A DNA stretch of 64,000 nt from Flavobacteriales bacterium (GTDB taxonomy: Bacteria; Bacteroidota; Bacteroidia; Flavobacteriales_D; UBA2798): contig JAIBBF010000002.1 of the NCBI GenBank assembly GCA_019694795.1, forward strand, positions 22,500-86,499, given 5' to 3'. This document shows, in pieces, positions 25,894-35,212 of the stretch. The stretch's first letter is position 1. Every line of letters starts with the position of its first letter. The notes beneath the pieces were generated by a model. It did no database searches, was not told where the DNA came from, and saw only the letters and a program-made list of their open reading frames with translations. Both the position numbers and the translations under genes were made by a program.

Positions 25894-28800
25894 GATCACT
25901 GATCAGTATTTTTTGAATGAAAATTTCATTGTCAGATTCCAATCGCAATACATACACACCGGCAGAAATTGCAGAGGTATGGATGATGGCGGAAGTAGAA
26001 GGGAGGACGTAAGTGGAGATGAGTTGACCTTCCATATTGTACAGATCAATTTTTTTAAGCAGGTGCTGGTTGTTGGTGCTGATCATAATCTGGTTCAATT
26101 GCTGAACAATAGTGAAGTTGGATAAAGCAGTTTCATCAATGGCATTTGTTCCGATTACATGAATTATTTTTTGTGCGGTATCGGCCGGACAAGCATTGTT
26201 TACACTGATAAGAACGGCAACATAATCTCCGGAATTTGTGTAGATGTGCCAGGGATTCATTCCTGAATTTCCGTTTCCATCACCAAAATCCCAAGTTGCA
26301 CCATTTGCATTTGAACTTAAATTGGTAAATCCTACAAAAGCATTCGGAAGATAAACCGTTGTATCGGTTACTGCAAAATCTGCAATAACAGGTTGCGATA
26401 CATCCACGTTGATGCTCGAAATTAAGGTGTCTGCTCCACCCGGACCTGTTGCAATCAATTGTACGGTATAGGTTCCGGAAACAGAATAGGAAATATCCGG
26501 ATGAGTTTGTGTGGAGCTGGATGGTGATCCATTTTGAAAGGTCCAGCTAAATGTTGTTGCATCGCTGGAATTATTTTGAAAGTGAATTTGTTCACCGGCA
26601 CAAATAAAGGTGTTGCCATTTACATAATTGGCGTGCGGTGGATTGCTTGGTGTTTGTATTAGTACACCGTCGGAACTTACAACTCCTGAAATTAATCCTG
26701 CTCCGTTTTCTGCTTTTACATTTACAAAATAGGTGCTGCCATAATTGAGACTTAAGCCCTGAATGCGAACGGTATCATACCAGAAATTATCGGTCCAGTT
26801 TAATACATCAGTTGCACCTGCACTTGTTCCTACCGAATACCAGTATCGTGCAACGTCGGAATGCTGATCGAATGAATTGCTCCAGTTCGCTTGTAATTCA
26901 TTGGCATTGGTGCTGATGTCGATATCGGAGGCAGGACCATCATTTACATTACTCACATCAGAAGGAGCGGTCCAGTCTACATTGACATCCTGCCATGTAA
27001 TTGCGCTTAAATTTCCGGCATTGTCTGCAACAATCGATTTAATTCTTCCGGCAGGAGTAAGCGGATCCTGATTTTGATAACGCAAATCGCCGCTTGTACC
27101 TACCGTTACTAATGCGGAACTTGCTCTTGAACGATAAATTTTAAGATTGTTTACCGTGTAAATACATTCTCCACTGCGAAAGGAAATATAATCGCCCGTT
27201 ACATGTGGTGTAGCATCGGTCCAGGTTTGTACGAGTGCATTGTCAATGTAAACCGTGTGCTTTCCGGTAATGCGGTCGTAAATGACTTTGAAATCGTACC
27301 ACTGATTGGCGTTAAAATTAAATGGGACTTCATCCACCAACGTGAATACATCATTTACTACATCGTACAATTGTACTTTGTCGTTATCGAGACGAAACCA
27401 AACGAAATAAGAATTTCCTCTGTTGCTTAATGTGGCATCATCGCAGAAGTAATGCAATCCTGCTCTGCGGTTAGTTCCTGTGCCATCCATTTTTCCTGCC
27501 CAGTGGTAGAGATAACGATTCGATAATGATTGATTCAAATAAGCATACATATTTGTATTGCCATTGGTTTGATCGCTTTGCACTAATTCTCCGTTTACAA
27601 TATTCCAGTTTCCACTCATGGTAAACCAGTCGGCATGGATATTCGGTAAATCAAAATTATCAGAGAAAAATCCGTTGTCTGCATTTGCTCTCCAATCACT
27701 TCCGTCATAATCGATCACTTGATAATATGATTTTTCAATTCCGGTTCCTCCCACATTGTCCTGATCGGTAAAGTTCACCGTAAAATTTTGTGTTTGCCAG
27801 GTGTTATTCACTATCACATTGGTACTCGGCGCAATATTATCGGTAGGAGGTGGAGGAGTTGCATTAGAGGTCCAACTCGCTGCCCATCCGCTTTGCGTGG
27901 TAGAACAGTCACTTCTGAATTCAATGGTTAATGCCGTATTGCCGGTCACCGTTCCCGGTGATGTGGTTCCTGTATAAACGCCAATGAGAGGAGCATTGAT
28001 GCTGTTTCCATTGTAGATGTACATGTAATCCCAATTGGCTTCAATATTGAATGCGGTAAAGGTGAGCGTAACGGATGTTGCTCCGCTGGGTTGTATCACT
28101 GTAATTTTTCGTTCGTCGTCGGAATAATTATTTCCCGCTCCGCCGCTGTCGTAAAAATTTCCGCTGCTGCTTGTCACCGAGGTGATGGTCGGCGCATTAT
28201 TGATTAAACGATAATACAATTCCCAATCCCAGTTTATTCCCGGATCGGTATGTGTTTGATTGGGGAAATGTTGGTGACCTTTAATTTTGGTACATCCGCC
28301 CAGTGTGTTGGTACCGGTGGAGGAGGGACCATAATAGGTTCTCAAAGGTGGAATTCCGTATCCCGAATTGCAGATATCGCGACTGAGATCTGCGGAGGCG
28401 TTGTATAAGGCAGTGGTGTACCATCCGGTTTGACTCACATACCCTTCGTGCTCATAACCGATGGTGTACGGATTTTCTGAACCTACGTGCCATGCTTTAT
28501 TGGCTTCGGCTACCATTTGAGTTATTTGTCCGTCGCTCGATCTAACTACATAGTGATAGCTGACACTCGATGCACAGTTTTGTGCCCAGGAAATTGCTCC
28601 GGCATAAGTTCCCTGCACGGTGTGAATGGTAATGGCAGAAATCGCCGTTCCGTTTCTAGAACTGTAATTGCAAGTTGGGGCGGGTGTCCAAATAGCTGGA
28701 CCATATTCCGTACTTCTCAGATTTTTTTGAGTCACCTGGTATGGCTCACCCATTTCATTGGTGATGGCATGTTCTTCGAAGATGATTTTTCGCGCAGATA

Positions 28801-29416
28801 AAATTTTGTAGTTGTCGCCAAAATGTTTTTCAAGATTAATCTGAAAGGGCGTGAAATGAAATTCCTGTGCTTTATTGACATCGTTTAAGAATGAAAATAT
28901 CTGATAAACCTGAATTTCGCGTGCTAAGTGATTGACCATTCCTGAATCGGGGATTTCCGATAATTCGTAAAGGACAGCAGCATGAAGTTCTGCATTGAAT
29001 GGTTGGACTTTATTCTTATTCGATTTTTTTTTCTGATTTAAAATTGCTGAATATGCTTTTGCATACGCATCAACACACCATTGCGGTGAAGTAATGATTT
29101 GCTCGGCAGAATAGCCGGAGAGTTGACTAACCAACAATAAATTTTCTCTGAAATAGTTTTTGCCATCGAGGGTGAGTCCCATTATACCCCATGCTTTGGG
29201 AATGCCCATGCAACTTTCTGCTTCATTGGCGTCAATATGATGCATTCGTGTATTGTTCCATGCCACCGCTTCGAGTATTCCTCTAGGAATTTCCGGATGC
29301 GATTGATAAACGGCATCGAAATTTACAGCGGCGTTTTCATTGGTTAAAAGCTGTTGTTGGGAAAAACCAAACAACGTGATTTGCAAAAATGCAAAAAGGA
29401 AAATTGTTCTTTTCAT
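25886..29416 (-). CDS. N-acetylmuramoyl-L-alanine amidase, multidomain T9SS cargo
   Basis: About 1176 residues. Start ATG at 29416 gives the signal peptide MKRTIFLFAFLQITLFGFSQ. A helical lysozyme-like N-terminal domain (about 35-125, GILEAVAWNNTRMHH...GIMGLTLDGKNYF) lacks an obvious catalytic Glu. The zinc amidase_2 domain (about 255-420) keeps ITIHTVQ (H265), SYHYVVRSSDGQI, AWHVG and a C-terminal HTDPG motif. CUB-like, jelly-roll, fibronectin-like and PKD domains follow, then a sorting domain. It cleaves the sugar-peptide bond of peptidoglycan, outside the cell if T9SS-exported. Forms a pair with the GH18 gene. Confidence 0.92.
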   Translation of the reverse strand: MKRTIFLFAFLQITLFGFSQQQLLTNENAAVNFDAVYQSHPEIPRGILEAVAWNNTRMHHIDANEAESCMGIPKAWGIMGLTLDGKNYFRENLLLVSQLSGYSAEQIITSPQWCVDAYAKAYSAILNQKKKSNKNKVQPFNAELHAAVLYELSEIPDSGMVNHLAREIQVYQIFSFLNDVNKAQEFHFTPFQINLEKHFGDNYKILSARKIIFEEHAITNEMGEPYQVTQKNLRSTEYGPAIWTPAPTCNYSSRNGTAISAITIHTVQGTYAGAISWAQNCASSVSYHYVVRSSDGQITQMVAEANKAWHVGSENPYTIGYEHEGYVSQTGWYTTALYNASADLSRDICNSGYGIPPLRTYYGPSSTGTNTLGGCTKIKGHQHFPNQTHTDPGINWDWELYYRLINNAPTITSVTSSSGNFYDSGGAGNNYSDDERKITVIQPSGATSVTLTFTAFNIEANWDYMYIYNGNSINAPLIGVYTGTTSPGTVTGNTALTIEFRSDCSTTQSGWAASWTSNATPPPPTDNIAPSTNVIVNNTWQTQNFTVNFTDQDNVGGTGIEKSYYQVIDYDGSDWRANADNGFFSDNFDLPNIHADWFTMSGNWNIVNGELVQSDQTNGNTNMYAYLNQSLSNRYLYHWAGKMDGTGTNRRAGLHYFCDDATLSNRGNSYFVWFRLDNDKVQLYDVVNDVFTLVDEVPFNFNANQWYDFKVIYDRITGKHTVYIDNALVQTWTDATPHVTGDYISFRSGECIYTVNNLKIYRSRASSALVTVGTSGDLRYQNQDPLTPAGRIKSIVADNAGNLSAITWQDVNVDWTAPSDVSNVNDGPASDIDISTNANELQANWSNSFDQHSDVARYWYSVGTSAGATDVLNWTDNFWYDTVRIQGLSLNYGSTYFVNVKAENGAGLISGVVSSDGVLIQTPSNPPHANYVNGNTFICAGEQIHFQNNSSDATTFSWTFQNGSPSSSTQTHPDISYSVSGTYTVQLIATGPGGADTLISSINVDVSQPVIADFAVTDTTVYLPNAFVGFTNLSSNANGATWDFGDGNGNSGMNPWHIYTNSGDYVAVLISVNNACPADTAQKIIHVIGTNAIDETALSNFTIVQQLNQIMISTNNQHLLKKIDLYNMEGQLISTYVLPSTSAIIHTSAISAGVYVLRLESDNEIFIQKILISDHE

Positions 29417-29432
29417 AGGCAAGCTGAGGACG

Positions 29433-29440
29433 CAAAAATA
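29433..29440 (-). promoter_or_regulatory. Amidase-GH18 promoter -7 element TATTTTTG
   Basis: Perfect consensus on the minus strand, with a TTG (29461-29463 on the plus strand as CAA) at 20 bp, a full -33/-7 pair. The leader to the ATG at 29416 is about 10 nt. Confidence 0.7.
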
Positions 29441-29525
29441 GAATCCGTAAGCTTGTAAGTCAATAGAAATGGTTGTAAGTGGACGAAATGTTGATTTCTT
29501 TTCCTCCAAAACGATTTAGTGCGAT

Positions 29526-30146
29526 CTATTCCGGAGATTTGATAGGGAACACCATTCCGATTTTAATAATTAAAGGCGAGAAGGGGTAGGGCGAATCGCG
29601 GTCCTGAATAAAATCGTACATCAGTAAAAAGTAGGAGTAGGAATTATAGCCCATATCGCCGCGGTAACCGATTCCGGCGCATGCAACGGGAATGAATTTG
29701 CGTTCGAATTTTTGTTTCAGGTCGTTCCAGGCTTCGGTATTCAGTGTTTCTAATTCACCTTGTAACAAGAAAGAATTCCCCAATAAATAACGGGCAAAAA
29801 TACTTCCTCCGTAAACGGAAGTGCTGTAGCTTATACCGTAATATGGATTTATTCCGCTAAAATATTTATAGGTTAATCCGATACCGGCAGATAACCGCGG
29901 ACTCAGATTATATCCGAAAATCGGACTGACATCGAGGTAATTTCCATAGGTGCCTAAAGATCCGGCCAGGTTTCCTCCCCAATAGCAACGTTCTGCAAAT
30001 GAATAACCATCCAGTTCGGATTCTTTTTCTTTCTTGGCTTCTTCTTTTTTCTTTTCGTATTCCACATAATCGGGATTCCCTTCTTCCTGGGCCAAAGCAG
30101 GTTGAATAAGCAGGAAGGATAAGAACAGGGGAAGTATTGTTTTCAT
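29526..30146 (-). CDS. Outer-membrane beta-barrel protein
   Basis: A 206-residue protein. The ATG at 30146 gives the signal peptide MKTILPLFLSFLLIQPALAQ; the longer frame to 30308 overlaps the next gene and is not believed. A Lys/Glu-rich linker (VEYEKKKEEAKKEKESE) precedes alternating beta strands (GGNLAGSLGTYGNYLDVSPIFGY, GGSIFARYLLGN) and the protein ends in the strand IIKIGMVFPI. The pattern fits a small outer-membrane barrel. Function unknown. Confidence 0.75.
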   Translation of the reverse strand: MKTILPLFLSFLLIQPALAQEEGNPDYVEYEKKKEEAKKEKESELDGYSFAERCYWGGNLAGSLGTYGNYLDVSPIFGYNLSPRLSAGIGLTYKYFSGINPYYGISYSTSVYGGSIFARYLLGNSFLLQGELETLNTEAWNDLKQKFERKFIPVACAGIGYRGDMGYNSYSYFLLMYDFIQDRDSPYPFSPLIIKIGMVFPIKSPE

Positions 30147-30183
30147 AGCAAGATGATGATATCTGGTATAACGAAAATCCGAT

Positions 30184-31479
30184 TTATTTATTGAATTCCA
30201 ATAAAATTTTTCGGATTGTATCGCTGCAGGTGTATTGCTGCAGGATGGCTCCATTGGTGTAGTCGATAACCGAATAGCTTTTATTGTTACCGGTGTGAAT
30301 TTCTTCATTCACCGGATCGAATGCAATGTGTTGGATTTGAATGCTGTTATTGAAAAATCCGGAAATGTTGTTTTGATAACTGTAAAGCAAAATTCCGTTT
30401 TCATGCGCCAGACAGCTGAGATCAAAATCGATTGCAGTCAATTCGAGGACTCTGCCTGAAGCCAGGTTGTGTTTTAAACTGAGTATCGATTGATCAGGAT
30501 CAAATTCATAAACCGCAGAAGTTGTGTTTTCATTGATAAACAAAATAAATTTTCCATTGGTGCACAATCGTCCATCCATTACTTCACCGCTTATGGAAGT
30601 CGAGAAAAAGGTTAATCCTGTATTGAGATTGTAAGCACTCAAATAGTGATTGCCGTTGCTTGTGTTTTCTTCATCACACAAAAGTGTGCGACCACCCGCA
30701 ATCATTTTTTTTGTTACGCGATTGGCTGGTTGACTGATGGTGTTTTCGATATTTCCTTCTCCATTATAAGCACGCATCTGTTGGTTGCCGAATGCTACCC
30801 ATAAAGCAGTTTCTTCACCGGAATAATTCATGCTTTGAAAATACTCGGTGGCACCTATATTTTGGTACAGCAACTGAAATGCATCACCAAAGGTGGAAGT
30901 ATGGAAGGCCTGTACGGGAAATCCGGAAACAGGGTGTACGGCAATTTGATGCGATGCATTGGAGATATAGGCCGATTTAATGGCGTGTGGAATCGATTTT
31001 TCAAAAATAAACGTCCCGTTGTCCAAACGAAAAATTTCAGGATTCGATTGACCGTAACAAAGGACATGGATCGCTTCTAACGCTTTTGGGATTTCGATGA
31101 GTTGTAATTGTCCGTATGCAGAAGAACTATTTACCCCATCGCTGGCGGAAACTTTTAATGTGTAGGTTCCGGAGGAAAGGTATAGCCCGTTCACTGCACA
31201 GGAGAAAGTCTCTCTGATTTCTTTTTGTCCGGGTTGCCAGATTTCACGAAAAGCGGTTTCACCTTGTGAATTGTAAATAGAAATGCTGAATTCTTCAATC
31301 GATTGATCGTCCCGAATCTCCACATCTACCGGAATAGAAGCGGGGAGTTGGTAGGAACTAAGGTTGCCGGGACCATGTATTATCACCACCGGTGCCTGTT
31401 CGTCCTTATGCTTGGAACAGGAAATCAGGACTGTGCTTGCCAGGAGGCAGAGGCTGATACCGTGTGATTTCCATTTCAT
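30184..31479 (-). CDS. Lipoprotein with Ig-like and propeller domains
   Basis: A 431-residue lipoprotein: signal with lipobox LISCSK (Cys near 21). An Ig-like domain (about 28-128: VVIIHGPGN...VEIRDDQSIEEFSISI...GTYTLKVSASDGV) matches the bacterial immunoglobulin-like fold used in cell-surface proteins, followed by a WD40-like propeller (about 135-430, blades such as KFILFINENTTSAVYEFDPDQSI). No enzyme motif. Likely a surface- or periplasm-facing lipoprotein. Its promoter places the TA of a -7 box exactly 12 bases before the ATG. Confidence 0.75.
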   Translation of the reverse strand: MKWKSHGISLCLLASTVLISCSKHKDEQAPVVIIHGPGNLSSYQLPASIPVDVEIRDDQSIEEFSISIYNSQGETAFREIWQPGQKEIRETFSCAVNGLYLSSGTYTLKVSASDGVNSSSAYGQLQLIEIPKALEAIHVLCYGQSNPEIFRLDNGTFIFEKSIPHAIKSAYISNASHQIAVHPVSGFPVQAFHTSTFGDAFQLLYQNIGATEYFQSMNYSGEETALWVAFGNQQMRAYNGEGNIENTISQPANRVTKKMIAGGRTLLCDEENTSNGNHYLSAYNLNTGLTFFSTSISGEVMDGRLCTNGKFILFINENTTSAVYEFDPDQSILSLKHNLASGRVLELTAIDFDLSCLAHENGILLYSYQNNISGFFNNSIQIQHIAFDPVNEEIHTGNNKSYSVIDYTNGAILQQYTCSDTIRKILLEFNK

Positions 31480-31483
31480 GTAT

Positions 31484-31491
31484 CTAAAATA
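31484..31491 (-). promoter_or_regulatory. Promoter -7-like element TATTTTAG (leaderless type)
   Basis: Minus strand: TATTTTAG, 4 bases (atac), then the ATG at 31479. It differs from consensus at two positions but has the same spacing as the stronger examples. Confidence 0.4.
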
Positions 31492-31656
31492 GCGGATTTT
31501 GTTGTATTTTTAGACTTACGTTCCTGATGCGACTACAGATTTTGTGACGAATGAAGGCTGGTTTAGTCGTTGGGTAATCAACAATTGTTGATAAGCTCTG
31601 TTAAAAGCTTTTCAGAAACAAAAAATTTATGAACGAAGTCGTTGCTGATTGAACGA

Positions 31657-31664
31657 TATTTTTG
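31657..31664 (+). promoter_or_regulatory. dnaB promoter -7 element TATTTTTG (leaderless type)
   Basis: Perfect consensus, 4 bases (ggct), then the ATG at 31669. Upstream 31500-31650 holds no gene. Confidence 0.65.
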
Positions 31665-31668
31665 GGCT

Positions 31669-33273
31669 ATGGATGAACAGAAAGATATAAAAACAGAACA
31701 GCGCAGAGGAGCCTCTCGTCCGAAGAGCATTGGTACTATAAATGTGGATGGTGGAAAATTACCTCCTCAGGCTTTGGATTTGGAGGAGGCCGTGTTGGGT
31801 GCCATGATGCTGGAGAAAAATGCAGTAAATGATGCGATCGATATTTTAAAACCCGAATCCTTTTACAAAGAAGCGCATCAAAAAATATTTGCAGCCATTA
31901 CTGAATTATTTCAGAAGTCGCAACCAATCGATATTCTCACTGTAACGGCAACATTGCGCCAGAAGGGTGAACTGGATATTGTTGGAGGTCCCTTTTATAT
32001 TTCTCAATTAACCAATCGCGTTGCTTCTGCAGCCAATGTGGAATACCATGCGCGGATTATTTCTCAGAAACATATTTTGCGTGAACTCATTCGTATTTCT
32101 TCGGAGACCATTAAGGATGCTTATGAAGAAACTACTGATGTATTCGATTTAATGGATGCCACCGAGGGTGAATTGTATAAAGTTACCCAGGGAAATATTC
32201 GTCGCGATTATGAATCGATGGATAAATTAATCCTTCAGGCCATTGATGAAATTGAAAAGGCCAAAGGACATATGGATGGTATCAGTGGTGTTCCAACCGG
32301 ATTCACGGAACTGGATCGTGTTACCTCAGGCTGGCAACGTTCCGACATGGTAGTTATTGCTGCTCGTCCGGGTATGGGTAAAACCGCTTTCGTTTTATCG
32401 ATGGCCAGAAATACTGCGGTTCAATTTAATCAACCGGTTGCCGTATTCTCGCTGGAGATGTCGGCCCTGCAGTTGGTGAATCGTTTGATTGCTTCCGAAA
32501 CTGAATTGCCTGCCGATAAATTACGTAAGGGAAATCTGGCAGAGCATGAATTACAACAATTGCATTCGCGCATTAAAAAATTATCGGAAGCACCGATTTT
32601 TATTGATGATACCCCGGCACTTTCCATTTTCGAATTGCGTGCAAAGGCGCGCCGGTTGGTGGGGCAGCATGGAGTTAAATTAATCATTATCGACTACCTG
32701 CAATTAATGACGGCCGGTGGTGAAGGAAAAGGAAACCGCGAGCAGGAAATTTCTACGATTTCGAGAAGTATAAAATCCATTGCCAAAGAATTGGATGTTC
32801 CGGTTATTGCACTTTCGCAGCTTTCCCGTTCGGTGGAAACACGTGGAGGCGATAAACGTCCGATGCTTTCTGACCTTCGTGAATCGGGTGCAATTGAACA
32901 GGATGCGGATATCGTTTGCTTTATTTACCGTCCCGAATACTACGGTATCACGGAAGATGAAAAAGGACAATCACTTCACGGCGTGGGTGAAATCATTATT
33001 GCAAAACACCGTAATGGTTCACTGGAAAATGTGCAATTGAAATTCGTTGGACAATTCGCCAAATTCGATAATCTCGATTCCTTCCAGTTCGAAGATAATT
33101 ACGCTGCCAATAACATGATGCCTAATACCGACTTCGATGGCGGTACCGGACAGAAAACCCCAACTACTAACGTGATTAAACGGAGTAAGATGGATGATCT
33201 GAACGATGATGAAGACTTTGATATTGGTTTTGGTCCCATGAAGCCTGGTGGATTTGAACCGGATCCGTTCTAA
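31669..33273 (+). CDS. dnaB: Replicative DNA helicase DnaB
   Basis: A 534-residue hexameric helicase of the replication fork. The ATG at 31669 (MDEQKDIKTEQRRG) is used; a TTG/ATG extension to 31642 would place translation before the -7 box. N-terminal domain: PPQALDLEEAVLGAMMLE. RecA-like core: Walker A ARPGMGKTAF near residue 235, Walker B LIIIDYLQLM, motif ISRSIKSIAKELDVPVIALSQLSR, and DLRESGAIEQDADIV. No intein. The C-terminus has an acidic tail (DDLNDDEDFDIGFG). Expected length, full-size. Confidence 0.97.
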   Translation: MDEQKDIKTEQRRGASRPKSIGTINVDGGKLPPQALDLEEAVLGAMMLEKNAVNDAIDILKPESFYKEAHQKIFAAITELFQKSQPIDILTVTATLRQKGELDIVGGPFYISQLTNRVASAANVEYHARIISQKHILRELIRISSETIKDAYEETTDVFDLMDATEGELYKVTQGNIRRDYESMDKLILQAIDEIEKAKGHMDGISGVPTGFTELDRVTSGWQRSDMVVIAARPGMGKTAFVLSMARNTAVQFNQPVAVFSLEMSALQLVNRLIASETELPADKLRKGNLAEHELQQLHSRIKKLSEAPIFIDDTPALSIFELRAKARRLVGQHGVKLIIIDYLQLMTAGGEGKGNREQEISTISRSIKSIAKELDVPVIALSQLSRSVETRGGDKRPMLSDLRESGAIEQDADIVCFIYRPEYYGITEDEKGQSLHGVGEIIIAKHRNGSLENVQLKFVGQFAKFDNLDSFQFEDNYAANNMMPNTDFDGGTGQKTPTTNVIKRSKMDDLNDDEDFDIGFGPMKPGGFEPDPF

Positions 33274-33332
33274 GCAACATTTGGCATAATTTTTCGTTTT
33301 AATACACCATGCTTGCTTCCATAAATAATACG

Positions 33333-34601
33333 ATGAACAGAAAATTAACTTCAGGATTTTTTCTCCTGGTGTTAATGCTGTTTTCTCAGATCGCCCGTTC
33401 CAATTTTATCATGGTGCCGATGGATGAGAAACAAAAGAATCATTTGAAGTCCTACGGAATCGCCTATTGGGTTTTAGCCAATAACCTCGAAATAGAATGG
33501 CTGCTTAATTACAGAGGAGGTAGTTTTCTGCTTCCTTATATCAAGACCATCGAAGAAGAATGTGTAATCCGTGGCGTTTCGTATGAAGTGATTGTTGATT
33601 CCCGCGCACAATCCATCCGCAATGAAATTGCTGATCCGGAAGTGAACATGGAAGTGGTAAAACTGGAGAAAGCACCGAAGATAGCAGTGTATGCTCCTAA
33701 AGGACATCAACCCTGGGATGATGCGGTTACCATGGTCATGACCTATGCGGAAATTCCCTACGATCAGATTTACGATTCAGCCGTAGTTACCGGAGCACTT
33801 ACGAAATACGACTGGTTGCATTTGCACCACGAAGATTTTACGGGTCAGTACGGAAAATTTTATGCCCAGTACCGAAATGCCGCCTGGTATCAAAATCAGC
33901 AACGGGAAACGGAAGCGATGGCAAAATTTCTTGGTTTTAATAAAGTTTCAGAATTAAAACTGGGTGTTGCCTTGCGTATAAAACAATACGTAGCGAATGG
34001 GGGATTCCTCTTCACCATGTGCTCCGGTACGGATTCGTTTGATATTGCATTATCTGCAGATGGCGTTGATATTTGCGGACCCATGTACGATGGCGATGGT
34101 CAGGATCCGAATGCGCAAAGTAAACTGGATTATAACCGGACATTCTGTTTCGAAAATTTCCGATTAACGATGGATCCGATGATTTATGAATTTTCGGATA
34201 TCGATGGTTCTACTCTGCATAATCTTCCCGAATCGCAGGATGTGTTTACCCTTTTTGAATTCTCAGCCAAATGGGATATTGTGCCCACCATGCTCTGCCA
34301 AAATCACACCGCCATTGTTCCCGGATTTATGGGACAAACCACCGACTTCCTCAAAAAGTTTGTAAAGAGTAGCGCCACCATTATGGGTGAAAGCAAACAA
34401 TTCGGAACGGTGCGTTATGTGCACGGAACCTATGGAAAAGGAACCTGGACCTATTATGGCGGACACGATCCCGAAGATTATCGTCACTATGTCGGCGATC
34501 CTCCAACCGATTTAAGTCTGCATCCCAATTCGCCGGGGTATCGCTTAATTCTGAATAACATTCTTTTTCCTGCTGCAAAAAAGAAAAAGCAGAAAACCTG
34601 A
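33333..34601 (+). CDS. Secreted protein of unclear function, GATase-like motif
   Basis: About 422 residues. Start at the ATG 33333 gives a normal signal peptide (NRKLTSGFFLLVLMLFSQIARS); an earlier ATG at 33309 is possible. The mature part begins NFIMVPMDEKQKNHLKSYGIAYW. Motifs include VANGGFLFTMCSGTDSFDIA (a Cys nucleophile-like CSGTD) and YVHGTYGKGTWTYYGGHDPEDYRH. I recall relatives in this phylum being labelled asparagine synthetase B, but no class II amidotransferase or ATP-pyrophosphatase motif is visible and the signal peptide argues against that. I do not assign a function. Confidence 0.7.
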   Translation: MNRKLTSGFFLLVLMLFSQIARSNFIMVPMDEKQKNHLKSYGIAYWVLANNLEIEWLLNYRGGSFLLPYIKTIEEECVIRGVSYEVIVDSRAQSIRNEIADPEVNMEVVKLEKAPKIAVYAPKGHQPWDDAVTMVMTYAEIPYDQIYDSAVVTGALTKYDWLHLHHEDFTGQYGKFYAQYRNAAWYQNQQRETEAMAKFLGFNKVSELKLGVALRIKQYVANGGFLFTMCSGTDSFDIALSADGVDICGPMYDGDGQDPNAQSKLDYNRTFCFENFRLTMDPMIYEFSDIDGSTLHNLPESQDVFTLFEFSAKWDIVPTMLCQNHTAIVPGFMGQTTDFLKKFVKSSATIMGESKQFGTVRYVHGTYGKGTWTYYGGHDPEDYRHYVGDPPTDLSLHPNSPGYRLILNNILFPAAKKKKQKT

Positions 34602-34613
34602 TTGTATTTTTTC

Positions 34614-34621
34614 TATTTTGG
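34614..34621 (+). promoter_or_regulatory. Promoter -7-like element TATTTTGG
   Basis: One mismatch to TAnnTTTG, 20 bases before the ATG at 34642, immediately after the stop of the previous gene. Confidence 0.35.
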
Positions 34622-34641
34622 TTGTACCAAAACCAAAAATC

Positions 34642-35169
34642 ATGATTACTGCTTTAATTATCATCGGGTCGCTGATTGTCCTGATTGTTTTATTCGGATT
34701 TTTATCTCCGCGTTACGCACGTTTACATCGCAGCATTGAAATAAAAGCTTCACCGGAGGTGATCTGGGAGCAAATGATCGATTTGAAAAATTTCGTTGGC
34801 AATTGGTCGCCCTGGTCCAAATTAGATCCCAACATGAAACAGGAATTTTCGGGAAGTGAAAAAGGATTAGGCGCTCGTTATTTCTGGTCGGGAGATCCAA
34901 AAAAAGTAGGAGAAGGAACCATGGAAATTATTGAAGTGAAAGAGGGGAAAAAGGTAGATACCAAAATTGCATTTAAAGGAAGAGGAACGGCTATTGCTTG
35001 TTTTATTCTTGAAGACAATGGCAGTGGAACTTGTAAAGTAACCTGGGATTTTGAATCTGACAATGGAATGAATCCCATTGCGCGTATTTTCGGTAGAATG
35101 ATGGAGAAGTTTATTGGTCCCGACTACGAAAAAGGATTACGTTCGTTAAAAGACCATTGCGAAAAGTGA
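34642..35169 (+). CDS. SRPBCC (START-like) family membrane protein
   Basis: A 175-residue protein. Start at ATG 34642 (MITALIIIGSLIVLIVLFGFL) with one N-terminal membrane segment; the longer frame from a TTG is not needed. The rest matches the SRPBCC/polyketide-cyclase fold: RSIEIKASPEVIWEQMIDLKNFVGNWSPWSKLDPNM, then GGAR-like GLGARYFWSG, then ...KVTWDFESDNGM and the C-terminal helix GLRSLKDHCEK. Such folds bind hydrophobic ligands. No known specificity. Confidence 0.85.
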   Translation: MITALIIIGSLIVLIVLFGFLSPRYARLHRSIEIKASPEVIWEQMIDLKNFVGNWSPWSKLDPNMKQEFSGSEKGLGARYFWSGDPKKVGEGTMEIIEVKEGKKVDTKIAFKGRGTAIACFILEDNGSGTCKVTWDFESDNGMNPIARIFGRMMEKFIGPDYEKGLRSLKDHCEK

Positions 35170-35179
35170 AATAAATGAA

Positions 35180-35212
35180 GTTCGAATCTGAATTACAATT
35201 TCAGATTCGAAC
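35180..35212. terminator. 13-bp perfect hairpin between convergent genes
   Basis: GTTCGAATCTGAA, 7-nt loop, TTCAGATTCGAAC: a perfect 13-bp stem covering the stop codon of the aldo/keto reductase gene and lying just after the SRPBCC stop. It lacks a clean T-tract, so it may end or stabilise either transcript rather than being a textbook terminator. Confidence 0.5.
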
